Part shown: piece by piece, positions 23,631-35,399 of the stretch | How the letters are laid out: each line of letters begins with the position of its first letter | How positions within the stretch are numbered: position 1 is the first letter of the stretch | Source: Dama dama | Taxonomy: Eukaryota; Chordata; Mammalia; Artiodactyla; Cervidae | Direction of reading: 5' to 3' | Assembly: GCF_033118175.1 (NCBI RefSeq) | Contig: NW_026870889.1 | Location: 1,488,001 to 1,552,000, forward strand | Length of the DNA stretch: 64,000 bases | Position numbers and translations under genes: made by a program | The notes under the pieces: model-generated | Seen by the model: only the letters and a program-made list of their open reading frames with translations | Told to the model about the DNA's origin: nothing | Database searches by the model: none

Positions 23631-24639
23631 TTGGGCATCCAGCCCCTTGCTGGTCCCTTCCCTCTGACGAGGCCCTCTGAGCTCCAGCACCTTGCAGTGT
23701 GGAGACAGCCCCTGCCAGCAACCTCCTCTCCAAGGAGGCCTCAACCGAGGCCTAGGCCCAGGGGAAAGGCACCAGCGGGGATGAGCCTGGGGAGGCGCCC
23801 GGGCATGTCTGGACCCAGTCCCTGCAGCCTGCCCCTTGGTGGAGCAGTACCCCCGGAACCCAGGAAGGTCTGGGCAAGGCTGGCCAGGGGCAGGGGCCCT
23901 CCTGGGTCCTGCCCCTGGCCTGTAGGGCCTCTGAGCACAACCGGCCCTCTCCCGCTGGAAGACCTCCCCGGCTGCCTCCAAAGGCCAGTTTGCCAACACT
24001 CCTGCCCGCTGTTCCCGCCAGGCACGCACAATGCTCCCAAGCCCAGGAGAAAAGCGCTTCGGGGTGGTGCTCTCTCCGGGCCCTTGCCCCTGAGCCTGTG
24101 GGCAAGGCAGGGGGAACACACTCCCAGACCAAGGCAGAACCACATGCACACGTCTGTTCCTGTCCCCTGCACCGGCAGAGAGCTCGGGGGAGCCAGAGTC
24201 TCTCAGGCAGCTGCTGGGCTGGCCGCCTGTGTGGGAAGGGGCAGAGCCGACCTAGGGGCAAGTTGGGCCTCTTCCTCTCCCTGCTGCCCTGAGGCTGCTG
24301 GGTCAAAGAGGTCTTGGGCATCCAGCCCCTTTCTGGTCCCTTCCCGCTGACGAGGCCCTCTGAGCTCCAGCACCTTGCAGTGTGGAGACAGCCCCTGCCG
24401 GCAACCTCCTCTCCAAGGAGGCCTCAACCGAGGCCTAGGCCCAGGGGAAAGGCACCAGCGGGGATGAGCCTGGGGAGGCGCCCGGGCATGTCTGGACCCA
24501 GTCCCCGCAGCCTGCCCCTTGGTGGGGTAGTACCCCCGGAGGCCAGGAAGGTCTGGGCAAGGCTGGCCAGGGGCAGGGGCCCTGCTGGGTCCTGCCCCTG
24601 GCCTGTGGGGCCTCTGAGCACAACCGGCCCTCTCCCACT

Positions 24640-27210
24640 GGAAGACCTCCCCGGCTGCCTCCAAAGGCCGGTTTGCAAGCACTCCCGCCCACTGTTCCCG
24701 CCAGGCGTGCACAATGCTCCCAAGCCCGGGAGAAAAGCGCTTCGGGGTGGTGCCCTCTCCCGGCCCTTGGAAGACCTCCCCGGCTGCCTCCAAAGGCTGG
24801 TTTTCAAGAACTCCCTCAAGCTGACCCGCCAGCCGCACACAATGCTCCCAAGCCCGGGAGAAAAGCATTTTGGGGTGGTGCTCTCTCCGGGCCCTTGGAA
24901 GACCTCCCCCGCTGCCTCGAAAGGCCGGTTTGCAAGCACTCACGTCCCCTGTTCCCGACAGCCGCGCACAATGCTCCCAATTCCGGGAGAAAAGTGCTTC
25001 GGGATGGTGCTCTCTCCGGGCCCTTGGAAGACCTCCCAAGCTGCCTCCAAAGGCCGGTTTGCAAGCACTCATGCCCGCTGTTCCCGCCACCCTCGCACAA
25101 TGCTCCCAAGCCCGGGAGAAAAGCGCTTCGGGGTGTTGTTCTCGCCGAGCCAATGGAGGACCTCCCTGGCTGCCCCCAAAGGCCGGTTTGCAAGCACTCC
25201 CACTCGCTGTTCCCGCCAGCCACGCACAATCCTCCAAAACCCCGGAGAAAAGCGCTTCGGGGTGGTGTTCTCTCCGTGCCCATGGAAGACCTCCCGGGGT
25301 GCCCCCAAAGGCCGGTTTGGAAGCATTCCCACTCGCTGTTCCCGCCATCCGCGCAAATGTTCCAAGCCCGGGAGAAAAGCGCTTCTGGGTGGTGCTCTCT
25401 CCTGGCCCTTGAAAGACCTCCCCGGCTGCCTCCAAAGGCCGGTTTGCAAGCACTCCCGCCCGCTGTTCCCACCAGCCACACACAATGCTCCCAAGCCCGG
25501 GAGAAAAGCATTTTGGGGTGGTGGTCACACCGGGCCCTGGAAGACCTCCCCGGCTGCCTCCAAAGGCCGGTTTTCAAGCACTCCTGCCTGCTGTTCCCGC
25601 CACCCGCGCACATAGCTCCCAAGCCCAGGAGAAAAGCGCTTCGGGGTGGTGCTCTCTACAGGCCCTTGGATGACCTCCCCGGCTGCCTCCAAAGGCCGGT
25701 TTGCAAGGACTCCTTCCTGCTGTTCCCGCCAGCCACGCACAATGCTCCCAAGCCCGGGAGAAAAGCATTTTGGGGTGGTGCTCTCTACAGGCCCTTGGAA
25801 GACCTCCCCGGCGGCCTCTAATGGCCAGTTTGCAAGCACTCATGCCCGCTGTTCCCACCAGCCGCTCACAATGCTCCCAAGCCCGGGAGAAAAGCTTTTT
25901 GGGGTGGTGCTCACACCGGGCCCTGGAAGACCTCCCCGGCTGCCTGCAAAGGCCGGTTTTCAAGCACTCCTGCCTGCTGTTCCCGCCACCCACGCACAAT
26001 ACTCCCAAGCCCGGGAGAAAAGCGCTTCGGGGTGGTGCTCTCTACAGGCCCTTGGAAGACCTCCCCGGCTGCCTCCAAAGGCCGGTTTGCAAGGACTCCT
26101 TCCTGCTGTTCCCGCCAGCCACGCACAATGCTCCCAACCCGGGAGAAAAGTGCTTCGGGGTGGTGCTCTCTCCGGGCCCTTGGAAGACGTCCCCGGCTGC
26201 CTCCAAAGGCCGGTTTACAAGCACTCATGCCCGTTGTTCCCACCAGCCGCGCACAATGCTCCCAAGCCCGGGAGAAAAGCATTTTGGGGTGGTGCTCACT
26301 CCGGGCCCTTGGAAGACCTCCCCGGCTGCCTCCAAAGGCCGGTTTACAAGCACTCATGCCCGTTGTTCCCACCAGCCGCGCACAATGCTCCCAAGCCCGG
26401 GAGAAAAGCATTTTGGGGTGGTGCTCTCTCCGGGCCCTTGGAAGACGTCCCCGGCTGCCTCCAAAGGCCGGTTTACAAGCACTCATGCCCGTTGTTCCCA
26501 CCAGCCGCGCACAATGCTCCCAAGACCGGGAGAAATGCGCTTCGGGGTGGTGTTCTCTCCGTGCCCATGGAGGACCAGCCCAGCTGCCCCCAAAGGCCGG
26601 TTTGCAATCACTCCCACTGACTGTTCCCGCCAGCCACGCACATGCTCCAAAACACGGGAGAGAAGCGCTTTGGGGTGGTGCTCTCTCCCGGCCCTTGGAA
26701 GACTTCCCTGGCTGCCTCCAAAGGACAGTTTGCAAGAACTCCCTCCCGCTGTCCCGCCAGCCGCACACAATGCTCCCAATCACGGGAGAAAAGGGCTTCG
26801 GGGTGGTGCTCTCTCAGGGCCCTTTGAAGACTTCCCCGGCTGCCTCCAATGGGCGGTATGCAAGCACTCATGCCCGCTGTTCACACCAGCCATGCACAAT
26901 GCTCCCAAGCACGGGAGAAAAGCATTTTGGGGTGGTGCTCACTCCTTGCCCTTGGAAGACCTCCGCGCCTGCCTCCAAAGGCCGGTTTGCAAGCACTCCT
27001 GCCTGCTGTTCCCGCCACACGCGCACACTGCTCCCAAGCCCGGGAGAAAAGCGCATCGGGGTGGTGTTCTCTCCGGGCCCATGGAGGACCTCCCCGGCTG
27101 CCCCCAAAGGCCGGTTTGCAAGCATTCCCACTAGCTGTTCCCGCCAGCCACGCAAATGCTCCCAAGCCCGGGAGAAAAGCATTTTGGGGTGGTGCTCTCT
27201 CCGGGCCCTT
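24640..27210. repeat. 128-bp core sub-array 3 (20 units)
   Basis: The core is repeated about 20 times inside the monomer anchored at 24314 (spacing 3125 bp to 27439; 2443 extra bp is 19 units). The interior includes a run of three near-identical units at 26182-26568. The right end shares the ATTCCCACTAGCTG terminal unit with the other sub-arrays. The tail resumes at 27211 with CCCCTGTGCCTCGGGG, the same tail variant that follows sub-array 2. Confidence 0.95.
26182..26568. repeat. Local triplication of one 129-bp core unit
   Basis: Units 26182-26310, 26311-26439 and 26440-26568 all carry GGTTTACAAGCACTCATGCC followed by CGTTGTTCCCACC. They differ mainly by GACGTCC in the first and third against GACCTCC in the middle one, and by the GCTCACTCC/GCTCTCTCC tail. 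The third unit ends in the next unit type (AAGACCGGGAGAAATGCG). In sub-array 2 the GACGTCC unit occurs once, near 18963. Confidence 0.88.
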
Positions 27211-30200
27211 GCCCCTGTGCCTCGGGGCCAGGCAGGGGGTCCACACTCCCAGGCAAAGTCAGAACCACATGCACACGTCTGTTCCTGTCCCCTGCACCGG
27301 CAGAGAGCTCGGGGGAGCCAGAGTCTGTCAGGCAGCTGCTGGGTTGGCTGACTGTGTGGGAAGGGGCAGAGCCGACCTAGGGGCAAGTTGGGCCTCTTCC
27401 TCTCCCTGTTGCCCTGAGGCTGCTGGGCCAAAGAGGTCTTGGGCATCCAGCCCCTTGCTGGTCCCTTCCCTCTGACGAGGCCCTCTGAGCTCCAGCACCT
27501 TGCAGTGTGGAGACAGCCCCTGCCAGCAACCTCCTCTCCAAGGAGGCCTCAACTGAGGCCTAGGCCCAGGGGAAAGGCACCAGCGGGGATGAGCCTGGGG
27601 AGGCGCCCGGGCATGTCTGGACCCAGTCCCCGCAGCCTGCCCTTTGGTGGGGCAGTACCCCCGGAACCCAGGAAGGTCTGGGCAAGGCTGGCCAGGGGCA
27701 GGGGCCCTGCTGGGTCCTGCCCCTGACCTGTGGGGCCTCTGAGCACAACCGGCCCTCTCCCACTGGAAGACCTCCCCGGCTGCCTCCAAAGGCCGGTTTG
27801 CCAACACTCCTGCCCGCTGTTCCCGCCAGGCACGCACAATTCTCCCAAGCCCGGGAGAAAAGCGCTTCGGGGTGGTGCTCTCTCCGGGCCCTTGCCCCTG
27901 AGCCTGGGGGCCAGGCAGGGGGTCCACACTCCCAGGCCAAGGCAGAACCACATGCACACGTCTGTTCCTGACCCCTGCACCAGCAGAGAGCTGGGGGGAG
28001 CCAGAGTCTGTCAGGCAGCTGCTGGGCTGGCCGCCTGTGTGGGAAGGGGCAGAGCCGACCTAGGGGCAAGTTGGGCCTCTTGCTCTCCCTGCTGCCCTGA
28101 GGCTGCTGGGTCAAAGAGGTCTTGGGCATCCAGCCCTTTGCTGGTGCCTTCCCTCTGACGAGGCCCTCTGAGCTCCAGCACCTTGCAGTGTGGAGACAGC
28201 CCCTGTCAGCAACCTCCTCTCCAAAGAGGCCTCAACCGAGGCCTACACCCAGGGGAAAGGCACCAGCGGGGATGATCCCGTGGAGGCGCACGGACATGTC
28301 TGGACCCAGTCTCCGCAGCCTGCCCCTTGGTGGGGCAGTACCCCCGGAGGCCAGGAAGGTCTGGGCAAGTCTGGCCAGGGGCAGGGGACCTGCTGGGTCC
28401 TGACCCTGGCCTGTGGGGCCTCTGAGCACAACCGGCCCACTCCCACTGGAAGACCTCCCCGGCTGCCTCCAAAGTCCTGTTTGCAAACACTCCCGCCCGC
28501 TGTTCACGTCAGGAATGCACAAAGCTCCCAAGCCGGGGAGAAAAGCGCTTCGGTGTGGTGCTCTCTCCGGGCCCTTGCCCCTGAGCCTGGGGGCAAGGCA
28601 GGGGGAACACACTCCCAGGCCAAGGCAGAACCACATGCCCACGTCTGTTCCTGTCTCCTGCACCGGCAGAGAGCTTGGGGGAGCCAGAGTCTGTCAGGCA
28701 GCTGCTGGGTTGGCCGCCTGTGTGGGAAGGGGCACAGCCGCCCTAGGGGCAAGTTGGGCCTCTTCCTCTCCCTGATGCCCTGAGGCTGCTGGGCCAAAGA
28801 TGTCTTGGGCATCCAGCCCCTTACTGGTCCCTTCCCTCTGACGAGGCCCTCTGAGCGCTAGCACCTTGCAGTGTGGAGACAGCCCCTGCCAGCAACCTCC
28901 TCTCCAAGGAGGCCTCAACCGAGGCCTAGGCCCAGGGGAAAGGCACCAGCGCGGATTAGCCAGGGGAGGTGCCCGAGCATGTCTGGACCCAGTCCCCGCA
29001 GCCTGCCCCTTGGTGGGGCAGTACCCCCGGAGGCCAGGAAGGTCTGGGCAAGGCTGGCCAGGGGCAGGGGCCCTGCTGGGTCCTGCCCCTGGCCTGTGGG
29101 GCCTCTGAGCACAACCGGCCCTCTCCCACTGGAAGACCTCCCCGGCTGCCTCCAAAGGCCAGTTTGCCAACACTCCCGCCCGCTGTTCCCGCCAGGCACG
29201 CACAATGCTCCCAAGCCCGGGAGAAAAGCGCTTCGGGGTGTTGCTCTCTCCGGGCCCTTGCCCCTGAGCCTGGGGGCCAGTCAGTGGGTCCACACTCCCA
29301 GACCAAGGCAGAACCACATGCACACGTCTGTTCCTGACCCCTGCACCGGCAGAGAGCTCGGGGGAGCAGGAGTCTGTCAGGCAGCTGCTGGGCTGTCCGC
29401 CTGTGTGGGTAGGGGCAGAGCCGACCTAGGGGCAAGTTGGGCCTCTTCCTCTCCCTGCTGCCCTGAGGCTGGTGGGCCAAAGAGGTCTTGGGCATCCAGC
29501 CCCTTGCTGATCCCTTCCCTCTGACGAGGCCCTCTGAGCTCCAGCACCTTGCAGTGTGGAGACAGCCCCTGCCAGCAACCTCCTCTCCAATGAGGCCTCA
29601 ACCGAGGCCTAGGCCCAGGGGAAAGGCACCAGCGGGGATGAGCCTGGGGAGGCGCCCGGGCATGTCTGGACCCAGTCCCCGCAGCCTGCCCCTTGATGGG
29701 GCACTACCCCCGGAGGCCACGAAGGTCTGTGCAAGGTTGCCAGGGGCAGGGACAGCGCTGGGTCCTGCCCCTGACCTGTGGGGCCTCTGAGCACAACCGG
29801 CCCTCTCCCACTGGAAGACCTCCCCGGCTGCCTCCAAAGGCCGGTTTGCAAGCACTCCCGCCCACTGTTCCAAGCAGGCGTGCACAATGCTCCCAAACCC
29901 GGGAGAAAAGCGCTTCAGGGTGGTGTTCTCTCCGGCACTTACCACTGAGCCTGGGGGCAAGGCACGGTGTCCACACTCCCAGGCCCAGTCAGAACCACAT
30001 GCACACCTCTGATCTGCCTCCTGCACCGGCAGAGAGCTCGGGGGAGCCAGAGTCTGTCAGGCAGCTGCTGGGCTGGCCGCCTGTGTGGGAAGGGGCAGAG
30101 CCGACCTAGGGGCAAGTTGGGCCTCTTGCTCTCCCTGCTGCCCTGAGGCTGCTGGGCCAAAGAGGTCTTGGGCATCCAGCCCCTTGCTGGTCCCTTCCCT

Positions 30201-33200
30201 CTGACGAGGCCCTCTGAGCTCCAGCACCTTGCAGTGTGGAGACAGCCCCTGCCAGCAACCTCCTCTCCAAAGAGGCCTCAACCGAGGCCTAGGCCCAGGG
30301 GAAAGGCACCAGCGGGGATGAGCCAGGGGAGGCGCCCGGGCATGGCTGGACCCAGTCCCCGCAGCCTGCCCCTTGGTGGGGCAGTACCCCCGGAGGCCAG
30401 GAAGGTCTGGGCAAGACTGGCCAGGGGCAGGGGCCCTGCTGGGTCCTGCCCCTGGCCTGTAGGGCCTCTGAGCACAACCGGCCCTCTCCCTCTGGAAGAG
30501 CTCCCCAGCTGCCTCCAAAGGCCAGTTTGCCAACACTCCTGCCCGCTGTTCCCGCCAGGCACGCACAATGCTCCCAAGCCCGGGAGAAAAGCACTTCGGG
30601 GTGGTGCTCTCTCCGGGCCCTTGCCCCTGAGCCTGTGGGCAAGGCAGGGGGAACAGACTTCCAGACCAAGGCAGAACCACATGCACACGTCTGTTCCTGT
30701 CCTCTGCACCGGCAGAGAGCTCGGGGGAGCCAGAGTCTGTCAGGCAGCTGCTGGGCTGGCCGCCTGTGTGGGAAGGGGCAGAGCCGACCTAGGGGCAAGT
30801 TGGGCCTCTTGCTCTCCCTGCTGCCCTGAGGCTGCTGGGCCAAAGACGTCTTGGGCATCCAGCCCCTTACTGGTCCCTTCCCTCTGACGAGGCCCTCCGA
30901 GCTCCAGCACCTTGCAGTGTGGAGACAGCACCTGCCAGCAATCTCCTCTCCAAGGAGGCCTCAACCTAGGCCTAGGCCCAGGGGAAAGGCATCAGCGGGG
31001 TTGAGCCAGGGGAGGCGCCCGTGAATGTCTGGACCCAGTCCCCGCAGTCTGCCCCTTGGTTGGGCAGTACCCCCGGAGGCCAGGAAGGTCTGGGCAAGGC
31101 TGGCCAGGGGCAGGGGCCCTGCTGGGTCCTGCCCCTGGCCTGTGGGGCCTCTGAGCACAACCGGGCCTCTCCCACTGGAAGACCTCCCCGGCTGCCTCCG
31201 AAGGCCGGTTTGCAAGCACTCCCGCCCAGTGTTCCCGCCAGGCGCGCACAATGATCCCAAGCCCGGGAGAAAAGCGCTTCGGGGTGGTGGTCTCTCCAGG
31301 CCCTTGCCCCTGAGCCTGGGGGCCAGGCAGGGGATCCACAGTCCCAGGCCAAGGCAGAACCACATGCACACGTCTGTTCCTGCCCCCTCCACCGGCAGAA
31401 AGCTGGGGGGAGCCAGAGTCTGTCAGGCAGCTGCTGGGCTGGCCGCCTGTGTGCGAAGGGGCAGAGCCGACCTAGGGGCAAGTTGGGCCTCTTGCTCTCC
31501 CTGCTGCCCTGAGGCTGCTGGGCCAAAGAGGTCTTGGGCATCCAGCCCCTTGCGGGTCCCTTCCCTCTGACGAGGCCCTCTGAGCTCCAGCACCTTGCAG
31601 TGTGGAGACAGCCCCTGCCAGCAACCTCCTCTCCAAGGAGGCCTCAACCGAGGCCTAGGCCCAGGGGAAAGGCACCAGCGGGGATGAGCCAGTGGAGGCG
31701 CACGGGCATGTCTGGACCCAGTCCCCAGAGCCTTCCCCTTGGTGGGGCAGTACCCCCGGAGGCCAGGAAGGTCTGGGCAAGGCTGCCCAGGGGCAGGGGC
31801 CCTGCTGGGTCCTGCCCCTGGCCTGTGGGGCCTCTGAGCACAACCGGCCCTCTCCCACTGGAAGACCACCCCGGCTGCCTCCAAAGGCCGGTTTGCCAAC
31901 ACTCCCGGCCGCTGTTCCCGCCAGGCACGCACAATGCTCCCAAGCCCGGGAGAAAAGCGCTTCAGGGTGTTGCTCTCTCCGGGCACTTGCCCCTGAGGCT
32001 GGGGACCATGCAGTGGGTCCACACTCCCAGACCAAGGCAGAACAACATGCACACGTCTGTTCCTGACCCCTGCACCGGCAGTGAGCTCGGGGGAGCCAGA
32101 GTCTGTCAGGCAGCTGCTGGGTTGGCTGCCTGTGTCGGAAGGGGCAGAGCCGACCTAGGGGCAAGTTGGGCCTCTTGCTCTCCCTGCTGCCCTGAGGCTG
32201 CTGGGTCAAAGAGGTCTTGGGCATCCAGCCCTTTGCTGGTCCCTTCCCGCTGACGAGGCCCTCTGAGCTCCAGCACCTTGCAGTGTGGAGACAGCCCCTG
32301 CCAGCAACCTGCTCTCCAAAGAGGCCTCAACCGAGGCCTACGCCCCGGGGAAAGGCACCAGCGGGGATGATCCTAGGGAGGCGCACGGACATGTCTGGAC
32401 CCAGTCCCCGCAGCCTGCCCCTTGGTGGGGCAGTACCCCCGGAGGCCAGGAAGGTCTGGGCAAGGCTGGCCAGGGGCAGGGGCCCTGCTGGGTCCTGCCC
32501 CTGGCCTGTGAGGCCTCTGAGCACAACCGGCCCTCTCCCACTGGAAGACCTCCCCGGCTGCCTCCAAAGTCATGTTTGCAAACACTCCCGCCCGCTGTTC
32601 ACGCCAGGCTCGCACAATGCTCCCAAGCCCGGGAGAAAAGCGCTTCGGGGTGGTGCTCTCTCCGGGCCCTTGCCCCTGAGCCTGGGGGCCAGGCAGGGGG
32701 AACACACTCCCAGGCCAAGGTAGAACCACATGCCCACGTCTGTTCCTGTCCCCTGCACCGGCAGAGAGCTTGGAGGAGCCAGAGTGTCAGGCAGCTACTG
32801 GGTTGGCCGCCTGTGTGGAAGGGGCAGAGCCGACCTAGGGGCAAGTCGGGCCTCTTGCTCTCCCTGCTGCCCTGAGGCTGCTGGGTCAAAGAGGTCTTGG
32901 GCATCCAGCCCTTTGCTGGTCCCTTCCCTCTGACGAGGCCCTCTGAGCTCCAGCACCTTGCAGTGTGGAGACAGCCCCTGCCAGCAACCTCCTCTCCAAA
33001 GAGGCCTCAACCGAGGCCTACGCCCAGGGGAAAGGCACCAGCGGGGATGATCCTGGGGAGGCGCACGAACATGTCTGGACCCAGTCCCCGCAGCCTGCCC
33101 CTTGGTGGGGCAGTACCCCCGGAGGCCAGGAAGGTCTGGGCAAGGCTGGCCAGGGGCAGGGGCCCTGCTGGGTCCTGCCCCTGGCCTGTGGGGCCTCTGA

Positions 33201-35399
33201 GCACAACCGGCCCTCTCCCACTGGAAGACCTCCCCGGCTGCCTCCAAATTCCTGTTTGCAAACACTCCCGCCCGCTGTTCACGCCAGGCTCGCACAATGA
33301 TCCCAAGCCCGGGAGAAAAGCGCTTTGGGGTGGTGCTCTCTCCGGGCCCTTGCCCCTGAGCCTGCGGGCAAGGCAGGGGGAACACACTCTCAGGCCAAGG
33401 CAGAACCACATGCCCACGTCTGTTCCTGTCCCCTGCACCGGGAGAGAGCTTGGGGGAGCCAGAGTCTGTCAGGCAGCTGCTGGGTTGGCCGCCTGTGTGG
33501 GAAGGGGCAGAGCCGCCCTAGGGGCAAGTTGGGCCTCTTGCTCTCCCTGCTGCCCTGAGGCTGCTGGGCCAAAGAGGTCTTGGGCATCCAGCCCCTTGCT
33601 GGTGCCTTCCCTCTGACGAGGCCCTCTGAGCTCCAGCACCTTGCAGTGTGGAGACAGCCCCTGCCAGCAATCTCCTCTCCAAGGAGGCCTCAACCGAGGC
33701 CTAGGCCCAGGGGAAAGGCACCAGCGGGGATGAGCCTGGGGAGGCGCCCGGGCATGTCTGGACCCAGTCCCCGCAGCCTGCCCCTTGGTGGGGCAGTACC
33801 CCCGGAGGCCAGGAAGGTCTGGGCAAGGCTGGCCAGGGGCAGGGGCCCTGCTGGGTCCTGCCCCTGGCCTGTAGGGCCTCTGAGCACAACCGGCCCTCTC
33901 CCGCTGGAAGACCTCCCCAGCTGTCTCCAAAGGCCAGTTTGCCAACACTCCTGCCCGCTGTTCCCGCCAGGCACGCACAATGCTCCCAAGCCCGGGAGAA
34001 AAGCACTTCGGGGTGGTGCTCTCTCCGGGCCCTTGCCCCTGAGCCTGGGGGCAAGGCAGGCGATCCACAGTCCCAGGCCAAGGCAGAACCACATGCACAC
34101 GTCTGTTCCTGCCCCCTCCAGCGGCAGAGAGCTGGGGGGAGCCAGAGTCTGTCAGGCAGCTGCTGGGCTGGCCGCCTGTGTGCGAAGGGGCAGAGCCGAC
34201 CTAGGGGCAAGTTGGGCCTCTTGCTCTCCCTGCTGCCCTGAGGCTGCTGGGCCAAAGAGGTCTTGGGCATCCAGCCCCTTGCTGGTCCCTTCCCTCTGAC
34301 GAGGCCCTCTGAGCTCCAGCACCTTGCAGTGTGGAGACAGCCCCTGCCAGCAACCTCCTCTCCAAGGAGGCCTCAACCGAGGCCTAGGCCCAGGGGAAAG
34401 GCACCAGCGGGGATGATCCTAGGGAGGCACACGGACATGTCTGGACCCAGTCCCCGCAGCCTGCCCCTTGGTGGGGCAGTACCCCCGGAGGCCAGGAAGG
34501 TCTGGGCAAGGCTGGCCAGGGGCAGGGGGCCTGCTGGGTCCTGCCCCTGGCCTGTGAGGCCTCTGAGCACAACCGGCCCTCTCCCACTGGAAGACCTCCC
34601 CGGCTGCCTCCAAAGTCCTGTTTGCAACACTCCCGCCCGCTGTTCACGTCAGGCTCGCACAATGCTTCCAAGCCCGGGAGAAAAGCGCTTCGGGGTGGTG
34701 CTCTCTCCGGGCCCTTGCCCCTGAGCCTGGGGGCAAGGCAGGGGGAACACACTCCCAGGCCAAGGTAGAACCACATGCCCACGTCTGTTCCTGTCCCCTG
34801 CACAGGCAGAGAGCTTGGGGGAGCCAGAGTGTCAGGCAGCTGCTGGGTTGGCCGCCTGTGTGGGATGGGGCAGAGCCGCCCAAGGGGCAAGTTGGGCCTC
34901 TTGCTCTCCCTTCTGTCCTGAGGCTGCTGGGCCAAAGACGTCTTGGGCATCCAGCCCCTTACTGGTCCCTTCCCTCTGACGAGGCCCTCTGAGTTCCAGC
35001 ACCTTGCAGTGTGGAGACAGCCCCTGCCAGCAACCTCCTCTCCAAGGAGGCCTCAACCGAGGCCTAGGCCCAGGGGAAAGGCACCAGCGGGGATGAGCCT
35101 GGGGAGGCGCCCGGGCATGTCTGGACGCAATCCCCGCAGCCTGCCCCTTGGTGGGGCAGTACCCCCGGAGACCAGGAAGGTCTGGGCAAGGCTGGCCAGG
35201 GGCAGGGGCCCTGCTGCGTCCTGCCCCTGGCCTGTGGGGCCTCTGAGCACAACCGGCCCTCTCCCACTGGAAGACCTCCCCAGCTGCCTCCAAAGGCCGG
35301 TTTGCAAGCACTCCCGCCCACTGTTCCCACCAAGCGCGCACAATGCTCCCAAGCCCGGGAGAAAAGCACTTCGGGGTGGTGCTCTCTCCGGGCCCTTGC

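Larger units (their letters stand above)
19992..24639. repeat. Satellite monomer block 3
   Basis: Anchors lie at 20220 (TTGGACATCC variant), 20902 (CCTCTGATGAGG variant), 21583 (GCTGGTGCCTTCC with CTGTCAGCAACC), 22266, 22948, 23631 and 24314, the last interrupted by sub-array 3. This is the shortest full block, with seven monomers between two sub-arrays. The 21583 monomer core carries CACGTCAGGAATGCACAAAG and TTCGGTGTGG, markers seen again near 28505 and 46245. No gene is seen. Confidence 0.95.
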
